Assembly: GCA_002343775.1 (NCBI GenBank) | Contig: DDSH01000026.1 | Span: forward strand, 1 to 64,000 | Reading direction: 5' to 3' | From: Anaerolineales bacterium UBA2395 | GTDB taxonomy: Bacteria; Chloroflexota; Anaerolineae; Anaerolineales; Villigracilaceae | Length of the DNA: 64,000 nt | Part shown: piece by piece, positions 8,547 through 15,814 of the stretch | Position numbering within the stretch: position 1 is the stretch's first letter | How the letters are laid out: the number at the start of each line of letters is the position of its first letter | Notes under the pieces: generated by a model | Database searches by the model: none | Seen by the model: only the letters and a program-made list of their open reading frames with translations | What the model was told of the DNA's origin: nothing | Made by a program: the position numbers and the translations under genes

Positions 8547-9350
8547 ATGGATACCCTTCTTGAACTCCCGCTCATTCTATTCACCCTGCTCACGCAACTT
8601 GCCGTTGGTCTGGCGGTCTTCGCCGCCCTGCGTCAATGGGTCACTGTGGAAGGACCTTCCACCAGAACACGCAACGAGTGGATCGCCATCCTCGCCTTGA
8701 TCGGCGTGGGTGTGATCGCCGCCTTCTTCCATCTTGGCAAGCCGCTTGGAGCCATTCGCATGTTGGCGAATCTCGGCACCGCCTGGCTGAGTCGTGAGAT
8801 CCTCACCTTTGCCATCTTTGGTGCACTGGCTGCCATCAGCCTCTACATGGTCTACACCAAAGCGCCCAACGGTCGGCTGCTTAAACTGACCGCCCTTGTA
8901 GGTTTGCTGGCAGTTTTCACCACCGGCATGGCATACACCGGCAAAGCCCTGGACGCCATCAACAACCTGCTCCCGCTGGTCTTCTTCATGCTCACAGTCT
9001 TCACACTTGGACCAGCAGTTGCCGCCTACTTTGTGGAAGAAAAAGCCCATGCGCTGTTAACCTCCATCCTGTTCCCCACATTGCTGGCAAGCCTGGTCGT
9101 CCGCTTCGTTGTACCGTTTATCTGGCTCTCCGGAAATGCGGTCATGAATGCCACCGGGCAGAACTTCCTTGCCTCACCCCTGCATTGGTTGCATCTTGCC
9201 GCTTTGCTGGCAGGCTTGTTCTTCGTCCGCAGCGGAAAGAATATCCCCGCCTGGCTGCCCATCGTTCTGCTGGTTGGTGAATTACTGGGGCGCATCGCGT
9301 TCTTCGTCCTCGTCGTAAACTCCGGCGCCAACCTCGGTGGGGTTTATTAG
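8547..9350 (+). CDS. DmsC-like membrane anchor subunit
   Basis: The 267-residue protein is almost entirely hydrophobic, with about eight transmembrane helices. It resembles DmsC, the quinol-oxidising anchor of DMSO-reductase-type complexes; FFHLGKPLGAIRML after the second helix is the recognisable DmsC segment. The ATG directly abuts the stop of the FeS subunit gene, so the two are coupled. Anchors of this type transfer electrons from menaquinol to the FeS subunit. Confidence 0.88.
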   Translation: MDTLLELPLILFTLLTQLAVGLAVFAALRQWVTVEGPSTRTRNEWIAILALIGVGVIAAFFHLGKPLGAIRMLANLGTAWLSREILTFAIFGALAAISLYMVYTKAPNGRLLKLTALVGLLAVFTTGMAYTGKALDAINNLLPLVFFMLTVFTLGPAVAAYFVEEKAHALLTSILFPTLLASLVVRFVVPFIWLSGNAVMNATGQNFLASPLHWLHLAALLAGLFFVRSGKNIPAWLPIVLLVGELLGRIAFFVLVVNSGANLGGVY

Positions 9351-9364
9351 TTCATTCTCCTTTT

Positions 9365-9393
9365 GGCATGTCCCTCTTTACGAGGGACATGCC
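9365..9393 (+). promoter_or_regulatory. Strong intercistronic hairpin between the anchor gene and tatA
   Basis: GGCATGTCCCTC (9365-9376) pairs perfectly with GAGGGACATGCC (9382-9393) around a 5-base loop. No T run follows, so it is not a simple terminator. It more likely protects or partitions the transcript between the enzyme genes and tatA. Confidence 0.6.
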
Positions 9394-9411
9394 AACTGAA
9401 AGCGAGGAATC

Positions 9412-9567
9412 ATGTTCCATCTCGGTCAAACCGAATTGCTTGTCTTGTTGGTTATCGTCATCCTGCTCTTCGGGGTTGGGCGTATCGGAAAGATCGCGAG
9501 CGAACTTGGCTCAAGCATCCGCGCGTTCAAATCCGGTCTGGGTGAAGAAGAAACAAAAGAACAATAA
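9412..9567 (+). CDS. tatA: TatA-family twin-arginine translocase subunit (51 aa)
   Basis: A 51-residue protein with a single N-terminal membrane helix (LLVLLVIVILLFGV) followed by the hinge and amphipathic helix GRIGKIASELGSSIRAFKSG and a charged tail. That is the TatA plan, with the FG hinge present. AGGA precedes ATG 9412. Placed last in the molybdoenzyme operon, it probably raises translocation capacity for the folded catalytic subunit. A second tatA/B-like gene and tatC lie at 24.5-25.9 kb, so this copy looks dedicated to this export job. Confidence 0.88.
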   Translation: MFHLGQTELLVLLVIVILLFGVGRIGKIASELGSSIRAFKSGLGEEETKEQ

Positions 9568-9595
9568 ATCAAAACTTAATACCTCCGAAGCCTGA

Positions 9596-9737
9596 CTGCC
9601 TACCCTGCAAAGCACGGCAGCAAGCCGATCACAACCGTGATCCACGGATGGGTTGGAAACGCCCCATCCCCCCGCACTTGGAAAGGAGAAACCAAAACAC
9701 CGGCTGACTCTATTCCATGAGACAGCCTTTTTATTTT
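9596..9737 (+). promoter_or_regulatory. Structured leader RNA with terminator, candidate riboswitch upstream of fmdE
   Basis: Several helices nest here. A 5' hairpin is CTGCC (9596-9600)/GGCAG (9616-9620). A closing stem P1 is AGCCG (9623-9627)/CGGCT (9701-9705). Inside P1 are GATCAC/GTGATC (9627-9642) with loop AACC, GGATGGG/CCCATCC (9646-9669) with loop containing GGAAAC, and TTGG/CCAA (about 9678-9695). The 3' strand of P1 overlaps the 5' arm of a terminator (9702-9727 plus T run), so P1 and terminator exclude each other. That is a typical riboswitch expression platform: a ligand stabilising P1 would allow readthrough into fmdE. A member or relative of the Moco/Tuco RNA class is my best guess from context. 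Confidence 0.55.
9702..9737 (+). terminator. Regulated terminator in the fmdE leader
   Basis: GGCTGACTC (9702-9710) pairs with GAGACAGCC (9719-9727) with one A-A mismatch, followed by TTTTTATTTT. It ends only 13 bases before the fmdE start codon, so it must be bypassed for fmdE expression from an upstream promoter. Confidence 0.75.
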
Positions 9738-9750
9738 GGTAACAAATTTT

Positions 9751-10380
9751 ATGGACATCCAACACCTGCTCGACATTTCATCACGTGACCATTCCCACCT
9801 CTGCCCGCGCCAGATTCTTGGCGTCCGCCTCGGACTCAGGGGACTCTGGTCATTGCAACTCGAAGCGAATCTCAACTCAAAGAGAATCCTGACCATCGCC
9901 GAAACCGACGGCTGTTTCGCAGATGGGATCTCCGCCGCAACCAACTGCACCGTGGGGCATCGCACCCTGCGCGTGGAAGATTATGGCAAAACCGCAGCAG
10001 TCTTTGTAGATACGAAAACCGGGCTTGCATATCGCATTACCCCTGTGTTAGACATCCGCGAGAAGGCATACCAATACGCGCCAGGCGAATCTCGCCATTA
10101 CTTTGCTCAAATGCAGGCGTATCAAATCATGCCCGACGAAGAAATGTTTACGGTCAATGAAGTACAACTAACAACGCCTATCGAAGCATTGATCTCAAGA
10201 CCAGGCATTCGCACCAATTGCAGTATCTGTGGCGAAGAAATCATGAATGAACGCGAAATCATCCATGAGCACACTATCTTGTGCCGTTCATGCGCTGGTC
10301 AAGCATATTATCAAACGCCGATTCCATTTGTAGTAGGGCGCATATCCTGCTACTCCAGCGATTCCAACATCAAAGAATAG
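9751..10380 (+). CDS. fmdE: FmdE-family protein with C-terminal zinc finger
   Basis: This 209-residue protein matches the FmdE family (formylmethanofuran dehydrogenase subunit E-like). The signature TDGCFADGISAATNCTVG and HRTLRVEDYGK lie at about residues 55-85. The C-terminal part has two CxxC pairs (CSICGEE, CRSC) that should bind zinc. FmdE-type proteins occur next to molybdenum or tungsten enzymes in many anaerobes; their biochemical role outside methanogens is not established. It directly follows the switch-like leader and precedes a TAXI protein by 1 base, so those two are one unit. ATG 9751 is chosen over TTG 9736, although no strong ribosome binding site is visible. Confidence 0.82.
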   Translation: MDIQHLLDISSRDHSHLCPRQILGVRLGLRGLWSLQLEANLNSKRILTIAETDGCFADGISAATNCTVGHRTLRVEDYGKTAAVFVDTKTGLAYRITPVLDIREKAYQYAPGESRHYFAQMQAYQIMPDEEMFTVNEVQLTTPIEALISRPGIRTNCSICGEEIMNEREIIHEHTILCRSCAGQAYYQTPIPFVVGRISCYSSDSNIKE

Positions 10381-10381
10381 T

Positions 10382-11458
10382 ATGTATATCAAAAATTCCG
10401 CGCTGCTATTTATGATTATGGTTATTGCAGGTGGATGCACATCCACGCCTGTTGTTGTCACCTCTGCAGAAACCGCCAACACCCAGCCTGCAACCTCCAC
10501 TCCCCAAGGAAGTTACAAATTCACCATCGCCGCAAGTGAAGGCTGGTACACAGAAGGACACGGCTTGAGTGAGGAAATCGACATCAAAATCCCTGCTATC
10601 TCTTCCGATGTAAAGGAAACTGCAAGCCTGATGGAAAGCATGGATATCCTGACATCCGGCAAGGCAGGGATGGCATTTGTCTACGATTATCACGTTGTTC
10701 TTGCCAACCAAGGAAAACTCATGACTGCTTTTCCAGATGCGCCGATGGAAAAGATCGCCATCAAATGCGGCACAGAGATGACGCGTCCCATGTTTCCAGA
10801 TTACGCCGAAGCGGCACGCATCGTCCTGCCGTTATACGAAGAACAATTACATATTGTTGTCTCAGCAACCTCTGGTATTACATCAGTGAATGACATCAAA
10901 GGAAAGCATATATCCACCGGCGAAGCGGGCTCAGCGACCGAGCAACAGTCAAGATTCGTACTTGCCAGCCTCGGCATTGACTGGGAAACAGGGATCAGCC
11001 GCGAACAGTTTGGACTACCAGCGGCAATTAAGGCTCTCGAAACTGGCGAGATCGACGCCTTCTTTTGGAGCGGGATTTCGTCAAATACAGAACTGTCCGA
11101 ATTTTTGAATTCAAAAAGAACAGAATTCAAACTCATCCCCATCGCCGGAGAGGAAGCAGAAAAGATCACGCAAGCCAATCCTGGCATCTTCCATGCGAGC
11201 AAATTTCCAGCAGACATTTCGAATCAAAAAGATATAGGCACACTGGCAACAACTGTTGTACTAGCCGCCATGGCAGATTTTCCGGAACAATACATGGTTC
11301 AAATCCTGGCTACCTTCTTCAACGACTCATCTACATTGTGGAAGAGCGGGTTTCCGATCAGTCCTGAGGATTCCATGTCTATATTGAATACTGCGTCCCA
11401 GCCCTATTTGCATCAAGGCGCAAAAAATTACTTCACCGAACAGGGCGTGTTGAAGTAG
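10382..11458 (+). CDS. TAXI-family TRAP-type solute-binding lipoprotein
   Basis: A 358-residue surface binding protein. The signal ends in the lipobox VIAGGC, giving an N-terminal lipid anchor. The mature part has the TAXI-family landmarks HIVVSATSGITSVNDIKGK and HISTGEAGSATEQQ, followed by DAFFWSG. TAXI proteins deliver dicarboxylates or other small anions to a fused-membrane TRAP permease. No TRAP membrane component is nearby, so it is an orphan here. It is encoded 1 base after fmdE, which suggests that it senses or imports something relevant to the Mo enzyme system. Confidence 0.82.
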   Translation: MYIKNSALLFMIMVIAGGCTSTPVVVTSAETANTQPATSTPQGSYKFTIAASEGWYTEGHGLSEEIDIKIPAISSDVKETASLMESMDILTSGKAGMAFVYDYHVVLANQGKLMTAFPDAPMEKIAIKCGTEMTRPMFPDYAEAARIVLPLYEEQLHIVVSATSGITSVNDIKGKHISTGEAGSATEQQSRFVLASLGIDWETGISREQFGLPAAIKALETGEIDAFFWSGISSNTELSEFLNSKRTEFKLIPIAGEEAEKITQANPGIFHASKFPADISNQKDIGTLATTVVLAAMADFPEQYMVQILATFFNDSSTLWKSGFPISPEDSMSILNTASQPYLHQGAKNYFTEQGVLK

Positions 11459-11701
11459 ATTGGGCTGCTCATGGATATCAAACGAGCGCTTGTCCTCAGG
11501 TTTGCCAATCACAGGGCAACTGACGGAAAACCGCCTGTTTTCATGAATCAGGGTACAGGCTGACTTGGCGTTTTTTTCGTCCAAGTTTCCATATTCATCC
11601 CAAAGATACATTACCCTCAAAGTCTCCTCAGCGTTATAATGCCCCATCGGAAAAAGTCCAGATTCTAGCATCTCTTCGTTAAGGAGCAAACCACAGCAGC
11701 C
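11459..11701. other. Intergenic region upstream of the EamA transporter
   Basis: No convincing gene is present. TATAAT at 11635-11640 could be the -10 box for the following gene, and AAGGAG about 11 bases before ATG 11702 is its ribosome binding site. On the minus strand a short open frame enters from here into the TAXI gene, but it lacks a start signal and is treated as chance or a remnant. Confidence 0.4.
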
Positions 11702-12571
11702 ATGAACTCAACCATCCTAAGCATCCTATTGGGAATCGGCGGCATGCTGGGGTGGGGAATCTACGACTTTCTGGGTGGTGTATTCTCGAAACAGATCGGT
11801 TCATTCAAAGCGTTATTTTGGTCGCAACTCGCAGGCTTGATGTCCATCCTGTTGCTTACCGCTATACTCAGCAAAGGGCTGAACATCCCCATGCAGACGG
11901 TGGGTTTGTCACTTCTTGCCGCGATTGTCTATTCGGCTGGGTACCTATTTTTCTTCAAAGGCTTTGAGAAAGGCAATGTATCGATCATCGCCGCAACCAT
12001 GAATTTATGGGCTGTGTTTACCATGTTTTTTGCCTTCGCCTTTATGGGACAACGGCTTACCATCATACAAACACTGGGCGTTTTCATGATCATCTCCGGC
12101 GCCATGCTGGCTTCCATAGATTGGACCAGCCTTAAGAATCAGACCCTTCAACTTTCCTTGGGCGTTCGAGAGGCGATTTTTGGCGCATTCTTCTTTGGAG
12201 TTTTTTGGAACATTAGCGAGATCATTTCAGAAGAGATCGGGTGGCTGCTTGCGACATTTCTCGTCAAAGTCGGGATTGTCATATTTTTGTTGATATTTTC
12301 GTTGATCACCAGACAGGGAATTGGGTTGAAAAGCAGCCCGTTCATGACGAACATTGCAATTCTACTCATGGGTGTCATTGAAGTTGCCGCCGTTACGCTG
12401 GTAAACTATGGCTTGACAATTGGCGACGCCATATTGATCACACCCATTGCATCCGCCCTTTCCATCGTGACGATCACCCTGGCTGTCATCTTCCTGAAAG
12501 ACAAGATTTCAAAACTTCAAGGGATTGGAATCCTCATGGCAATTTTCGGTATCATCGCAACGGCTTTCTAG
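11702..12571 (+). CDS. EamA/DMT-family transporter
   Basis: A 289-residue inner-membrane protein with ten predicted helices in two five-helix repeats, the architecture of drug/metabolite (EamA) transporters. The N-terminal GGMLGWGIYDFLGG and the repeat joints (YLFFFKGFEKGNVSIIA; TLVNYGLTIGDAILITP) are typical. The substrate cannot be told from sequence; family members export amino acids, nucleosides or drugs. It stands alone with its own probable promoter and is followed by a HAD phosphatase gene after 36 bases. Confidence 0.85.
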   Translation: MNSTILSILLGIGGMLGWGIYDFLGGVFSKQIGSFKALFWSQLAGLMSILLLTAILSKGLNIPMQTVGLSLLAAIVYSAGYLFFFKGFEKGNVSIIAATMNLWAVFTMFFAFAFMGQRLTIIQTLGVFMIISGAMLASIDWTSLKNQTLQLSLGVREAIFGAFFFGVFWNISEIISEEIGWLLATFLVKVGIVIFLLIFSLITRQGIGLKSSPFMTNIAILLMGVIEVAAVTLVNYGLTIGDAILITPIASALSIVTITLAVIFLKDKISKLQGIGILMAIFGIIATAF

Positions 12572-12607
12572 AAAAAAGGTGAAAAAAACAGATAGCGTGG
12601 TCACTAC

Positions 12608-13237
12608 ATGACATTGATCCTCTTTGATTACGACGGTGTCCTCGCCGATACCCTGGATGACTTATTACAGTTTGGCCAGGAAGCGTGCAACCAGCTGGGC
12701 GTACAGCACACGGTCACAAAACATGACTTGAGCAACCTTGAAGTGATGTCATTTTCAACGTACGGGCAGGCATGCCAGGTTCCCGAACGTCTCATCAATG
12801 AATTCGTCAGAATATGCCTGAACCGGTTTGCCGAAAAGACCACCCCGCCCGCCATCTTTCAAGGGATGGGCAATGTTGTCAGGAATCTTTCCACCCGTCA
12901 TAAGATCGCCATCGTTACAACAAATTCATCGCAAAATGTGAACATGTTTCTTCAAGAACACAGATTGGATGGCTTCATTCATGCCGTGTATGGCGTGGAT
13001 ACGCCCGGCTCCAAGGCACAGAAAATAGCAATGGCACGGGAGCGCCTGTTGGAAAATCCAGCGCATGGATCCGAATTCATGGTGGGAGACTCTCTGAGCG
13101 ACATCCTGTCTGCCAAAGAGGCGGGCGTCACCAGCATTGCAGTGACATGGGGACACCAGAGTTTGGATACACTGCTTCGTGGCAACCCCGATGTGGTGGT
13201 ACATTCCCCAAACGACCTGATGAAGGTCATTCAGTGA
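12608..13237 (+). CDS. HAD-family hydrolase (phosphoglycolate-phosphatase-like)
   Basis: A 209-residue HAD phosphatase. Motif I is LFDYDGVLADT, with nucleophile Asp and acid Asp two residues later. Motif II is the Thr of IVTTNSS, Lys lies in the middle, and motif III is VGDSLSDILSAKEAG. The helical cap between motifs I and II is that of the C1 (Gph/PGP) subclass. Its substrate may be phosphoglycolate or another small phosphate ester. It is a cytoplasmic enzyme, probably co-transcribed with the upstream transporter gene. Confidence 0.88.
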   Translation: MTLILFDYDGVLADTLDDLLQFGQEACNQLGVQHTVTKHDLSNLEVMSFSTYGQACQVPERLINEFVRICLNRFAEKTTPPAIFQGMGNVVRNLSTRHKIAIVTTNSSQNVNMFLQEHRLDGFIHAVYGVDTPGSKAQKIAMARERLLENPAHGSEFMVGDSLSDILSAKEAGVTSIAVTWGHQSLDTLLRGNPDVVVHSPNDLMKVIQ

Positions 13238-13279
13238 CCTGCTCTTAATCAAAATTTCATCATCCCGTCACGGAATGGG

Positions 13280-13285
13280 TATAAT
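13280..13285 (+). promoter_or_regulatory. -10 box (TATAAT) 7 bases before the start codon
   Basis: TATAAT at 13280-13285, preceded by TGGG, lies only 7 bases before ATG 13293, and no ribosome binding site fits between. The transcript would begin at or very near the start codon, suggesting a leaderless mRNA for the operon. Confidence 0.6.
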
Positions 13286-13292
13286 CCGCGTC

Positions 13293-14576
13293 ATGTTACT
13301 AACTCGCATCCTGCGTGGACTGGAGATCACAGTCCTGCTCATCCTGCTGGCAGCGCTTACCGGGTACAGCAACCCCTCCCTCACCAACCCCATCGAACGG
13401 GTGCGCGCCTACACCCGCAGCATCGAATTCGACTATTTGGAATGGATGGCTAACGCCGCGATCATCAAAGTCCGTGCCTCGGCGGTCAACCTGCCCTACA
13501 CGCTCGACCACGCCACTCAAAAAGGGATCGTCACAGAATATCTTCGTACCACACAAGCCATCTTCGATAATGAATACCTGCTCTCACAGATCTACGCCGA
13601 CCCCGCCATCACAGACAAAGAAAACGCCTCAGAAAATGTTAGAAGCGAACTGTCTGCACTCAATGCGCGCCGAACCGAACTCGCTCCGCTGGCAGAAGCC
13701 ATCCTGCAAAACCAGGTCACATCCGTCCTTGCCGAGATCGGCTTCACAGCCGGCGGGCAGCCCGTTCCAAGCGTCTGGTATCATTCCACACCCCTCCCTA
13801 TGGCGCTGATCGTCTCGCCGCGCAATCGCATCGAACAGACTGCCAATATTGCCATCTACACCGAAATCAGCGTGGATGAACAAGCCAACCTGGAAGAACA
13901 GGTGGATACCAGTCTGGAGGTATCGTCGCTGGTCGTACCGGTAGGCGGCGTCGGCGTGTACCCCGCAATGGTTATGCGCAGTACCAACCTGCAATGGATG
14001 CTCAGCACCATCGCCCACGAATGGATTCATAACTACCTCACCTTGCGCCCACTCGGGATCTTATACAATCAATCTCCCGAACTGCGCACCATGAACGAGA
14101 CCACCGCCTCGATAGCAGGAGATGAGATCGGAGCGCTCGTTATCGAAAAGTTCTACCCGGAATTAAAAGCATCCGCCTCTCCCCCGACCTTGAGCCTGAT
14201 CTCGCTTCCGACAGATCGCCCCAATCCCGGAGACTTCCCCCGCCCGCCCTTCGATTTCCGTGCCCAAATGCATGAAACCCGCCTGAATGTGGATGCGCTG
14301 CTGGCAGAAGGCAAGATCGAAGAAGCCGAAGCCTACATGGAACAACGCCGCCAAATCTTTCTCGATAACCGGTACCTGATCCGCAAGCTGAATCAAGCGT
14401 ATTTCGCCTTCTACGGCGCATATGCAGACGTACCCGGCGGTGCAGCCGGAGAAGACCCGGTTGGTCCCGCTGTGCGCACCCTGAGGTCACAAAGCCAGTC
14501 GCTGGTGGATTTTGTCAACCGCATCTCATGGATGTGGAAATTCGAACAACTTCAAAGAGCGGTTGAGCAGCCATAA
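13293..14576 (+). CDS. Membrane-anchored zinc metalloprotease-like protein
   Basis: A 427-residue protein with one N-terminal membrane helix (TRILRGLEITVLLILLAAL) and an external domain. HEWIH (about residue 250) is an HExxH zinc motif, and a downstream NETTASIAGDEIG provides Glu residues that could be the third ligand, as in gluzincins. A coiled or helical segment (ALLAEGKIEEAEAYMEQRR) lies near the C terminus. I do not recognise the family. It heads a tightly overlapping operon whose other envelope members are a DsbA-like/cyclophilin lipoprotein and a PrsW protease, suggesting a role in processing or quality control of secreted proteins. The start is set at ATG 13293 because the promoter leaves no room for the earlier frame. 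Confidence 0.7.
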   Translation: MLLTRILRGLEITVLLILLAALTGYSNPSLTNPIERVRAYTRSIEFDYLEWMANAAIIKVRASAVNLPYTLDHATQKGIVTEYLRTTQAIFDNEYLLSQIYADPAITDKENASENVRSELSALNARRTELAPLAEAILQNQVTSVLAEIGFTAGGQPVPSVWYHSTPLPMALIVSPRNRIEQTANIAIYTEISVDEQANLEEQVDTSLEVSSLVVPVGGVGVYPAMVMRSTNLQWMLSTIAHEWIHNYLTLRPLGILYNQSPELRTMNETTASIAGDEIGALVIEKFYPELKASASPPTLSLISLPTDRPNPGDFPRPPFDFRAQMHETRLNVDALLAEGKIEEAEAYMEQRRQIFLDNRYLIRKLNQAYFAFYGAYADVPGGAAGEDPVGPAVRTLRSQSQSLVDFVNRISWMWKFEQLQRAVEQP

Positions 14577-15814
14577 TGAAACGAATATTCTTCGCCCTTC
14601 TTTTTATCCTCCCGTTCATGTTCCTTATCAGCGCGTGTGGAACAGAGACGGTTGCACCCACACCGACGGAAGCGCCGATTGTCGCGAATCCCGTCCTGCC
14701 AGACACACCCACGCCGGAGTTTTCCTGCACCCGCATCAATATAGTCCCCACCTCCACGCCGAATACAGCATCGTTATTCCCGCCCCCAAGCGCGGAGGAT
14801 TTCTCCATCGGTCCAGCCGATGCGCCGGTGACTCTCGTCGAGTACTGTGATTTCCAGTCACAAGGTTGCGCAGCGATGGCAAGCATTGTCGCGGAGTTAA
14901 TGCAGAACCGCAACGATGTGCGCTTTGTCTTCCGTCCGCTACCGCTGTTGGGCGTGCTGGATAAATCGGAGATTTCACTTCTTGCCGCCTTCGCTGCGGA
15001 TGAGCAGGGAAAATTCTGGGAAATGTACAGCCTGCTCTTTGCCAGACAAAATGAGTGGGCAACCATGACCGTAGGGCAATTCGAAGCCTGGGTGCAGAGA
15101 GAAGCCCCGAACGTCGGCATCGACGCGGACCAACTTTCAGCGGCAATGAAAGCCGAAGAGGCAGCTGCCCGCCTCACGTCAGCATATGAAGCGGCAAAAG
15201 AATTGACCATTGCAGCCGTGCCGCTCCTGCTCATCAACGGCGAGCAATTCTATCTGCTCGATTATCAAAACATCCACGACACGATTGGCATTATCGCGCT
15301 TGGACAAAAACAATTTACCGAGTGCCCGCCGTTTGATATTGATGTTTCGAAACAATATATTGCCCGGATCGAAACCGCAAAAGGTGAAGTGTTGGTCGAG
15401 TTGTATCCCAAGAAAGCCCCATTGGCTGTAAACTCGTTCGTCTTTTTGGCGCGGCAGGGCTGGTATGACGGTGTGACCTTTCATCGCGTCATCCCTGGCT
15501 TTGCTGCACAGGCGGGCGACCCAAGCGGGACGGGGCGCGGCAATCCTGGGTACTTTTTCGAGAATGAGATCAGCGATCTGTTGTTCAACAAACCCGGCGT
15601 GGTAGGCATGGCGAATTCAGGTCCGGATACGAACGGCAGCCAGTTCTTTATTACTTATGCGCCTGCCGCACATCTGAATGGAAGTTATACGATCTTCGGT
15701 CAGGTCCTCAGCGGTATGGAAGTGGTGGAGCAACTCACCCCGCGCGACCCGGCGCAGACGACCGGTTTACCCCCGGGAGATATGATCCTGCGGGTGGAGA
15801 TCGAGGAAAGATAA
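14576..15814 (+). CDS. Lipoprotein fusing a DsbA-like thioredoxin fold to a cyclophilin PPIase
   Basis: A 412-residue lipoprotein (lipobox ISAC near residue 20, then a Pro/Thr linker). Residues 75-250 form a DsbA/Thioredoxin_4-type domain. The usual CxxC is changed: Ser95 replaces the first cysteine in DFQSQGC, and only Cys98 is left, so disulfide oxidation by the normal mechanism is unlikely. Residues 260-412 are a cyclophilin-type peptidyl-prolyl isomerase with FHRVIPGFAAQAGD and GSQFFITYAP. Together they look like an extracytoplasmic folding factor in which the thioredoxin fold binds substrate and the cyclophilin isomerises proline bonds. The start codon overlaps the previous stop (TAATG). 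Confidence 0.88.
   Translation: MKRIFFALLFILPFMFLISACGTETVAPTPTEAPIVANPVLPDTPTPEFSCTRINIVPTSTPNTASLFPPPSAEDFSIGPADAPVTLVEYCDFQSQGCAAMASIVAELMQNRNDVRFVFRPLPLLGVLDKSEISLLAAFAADEQGKFWEMYSLLFARQNEWATMTVGQFEAWVQREAPNVGIDADQLSAAMKAEEAAARLTSAYEAAKELTIAAVPLLLINGEQFYLLDYQNIHDTIGIIALGQKQFTECPPFDIDVSKQYIARIETAKGEVLVELYPKKAPLAVNSFVFLARQGWYDGVTFHRVIPGFAAQAGDPSGTGRGNPGYFFENEISDLLFNKPGVVGMANSGPDTNGSQFFITYAPAAHLNGSYTIFGQVLSGMEVVEQLTPRDPAQTTGLPPGDMILRVEIEER

Noticed and set aside
9736..9750. TTG start of fmdE upstream of ATG 9751
   Set aside because: It would lie at the end of the terminator T run, and the added five residues are not typical of the family.
11327..11689. 120-codon minus-strand frame between the TAXI and EamA genes
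   Set aside because: Half of it is antisense to the TAXI gene, it starts with TTG and has no ribosome binding site. Part of the sequence looks protein-like, so a gene remnant cannot be excluded, but I do not call it.
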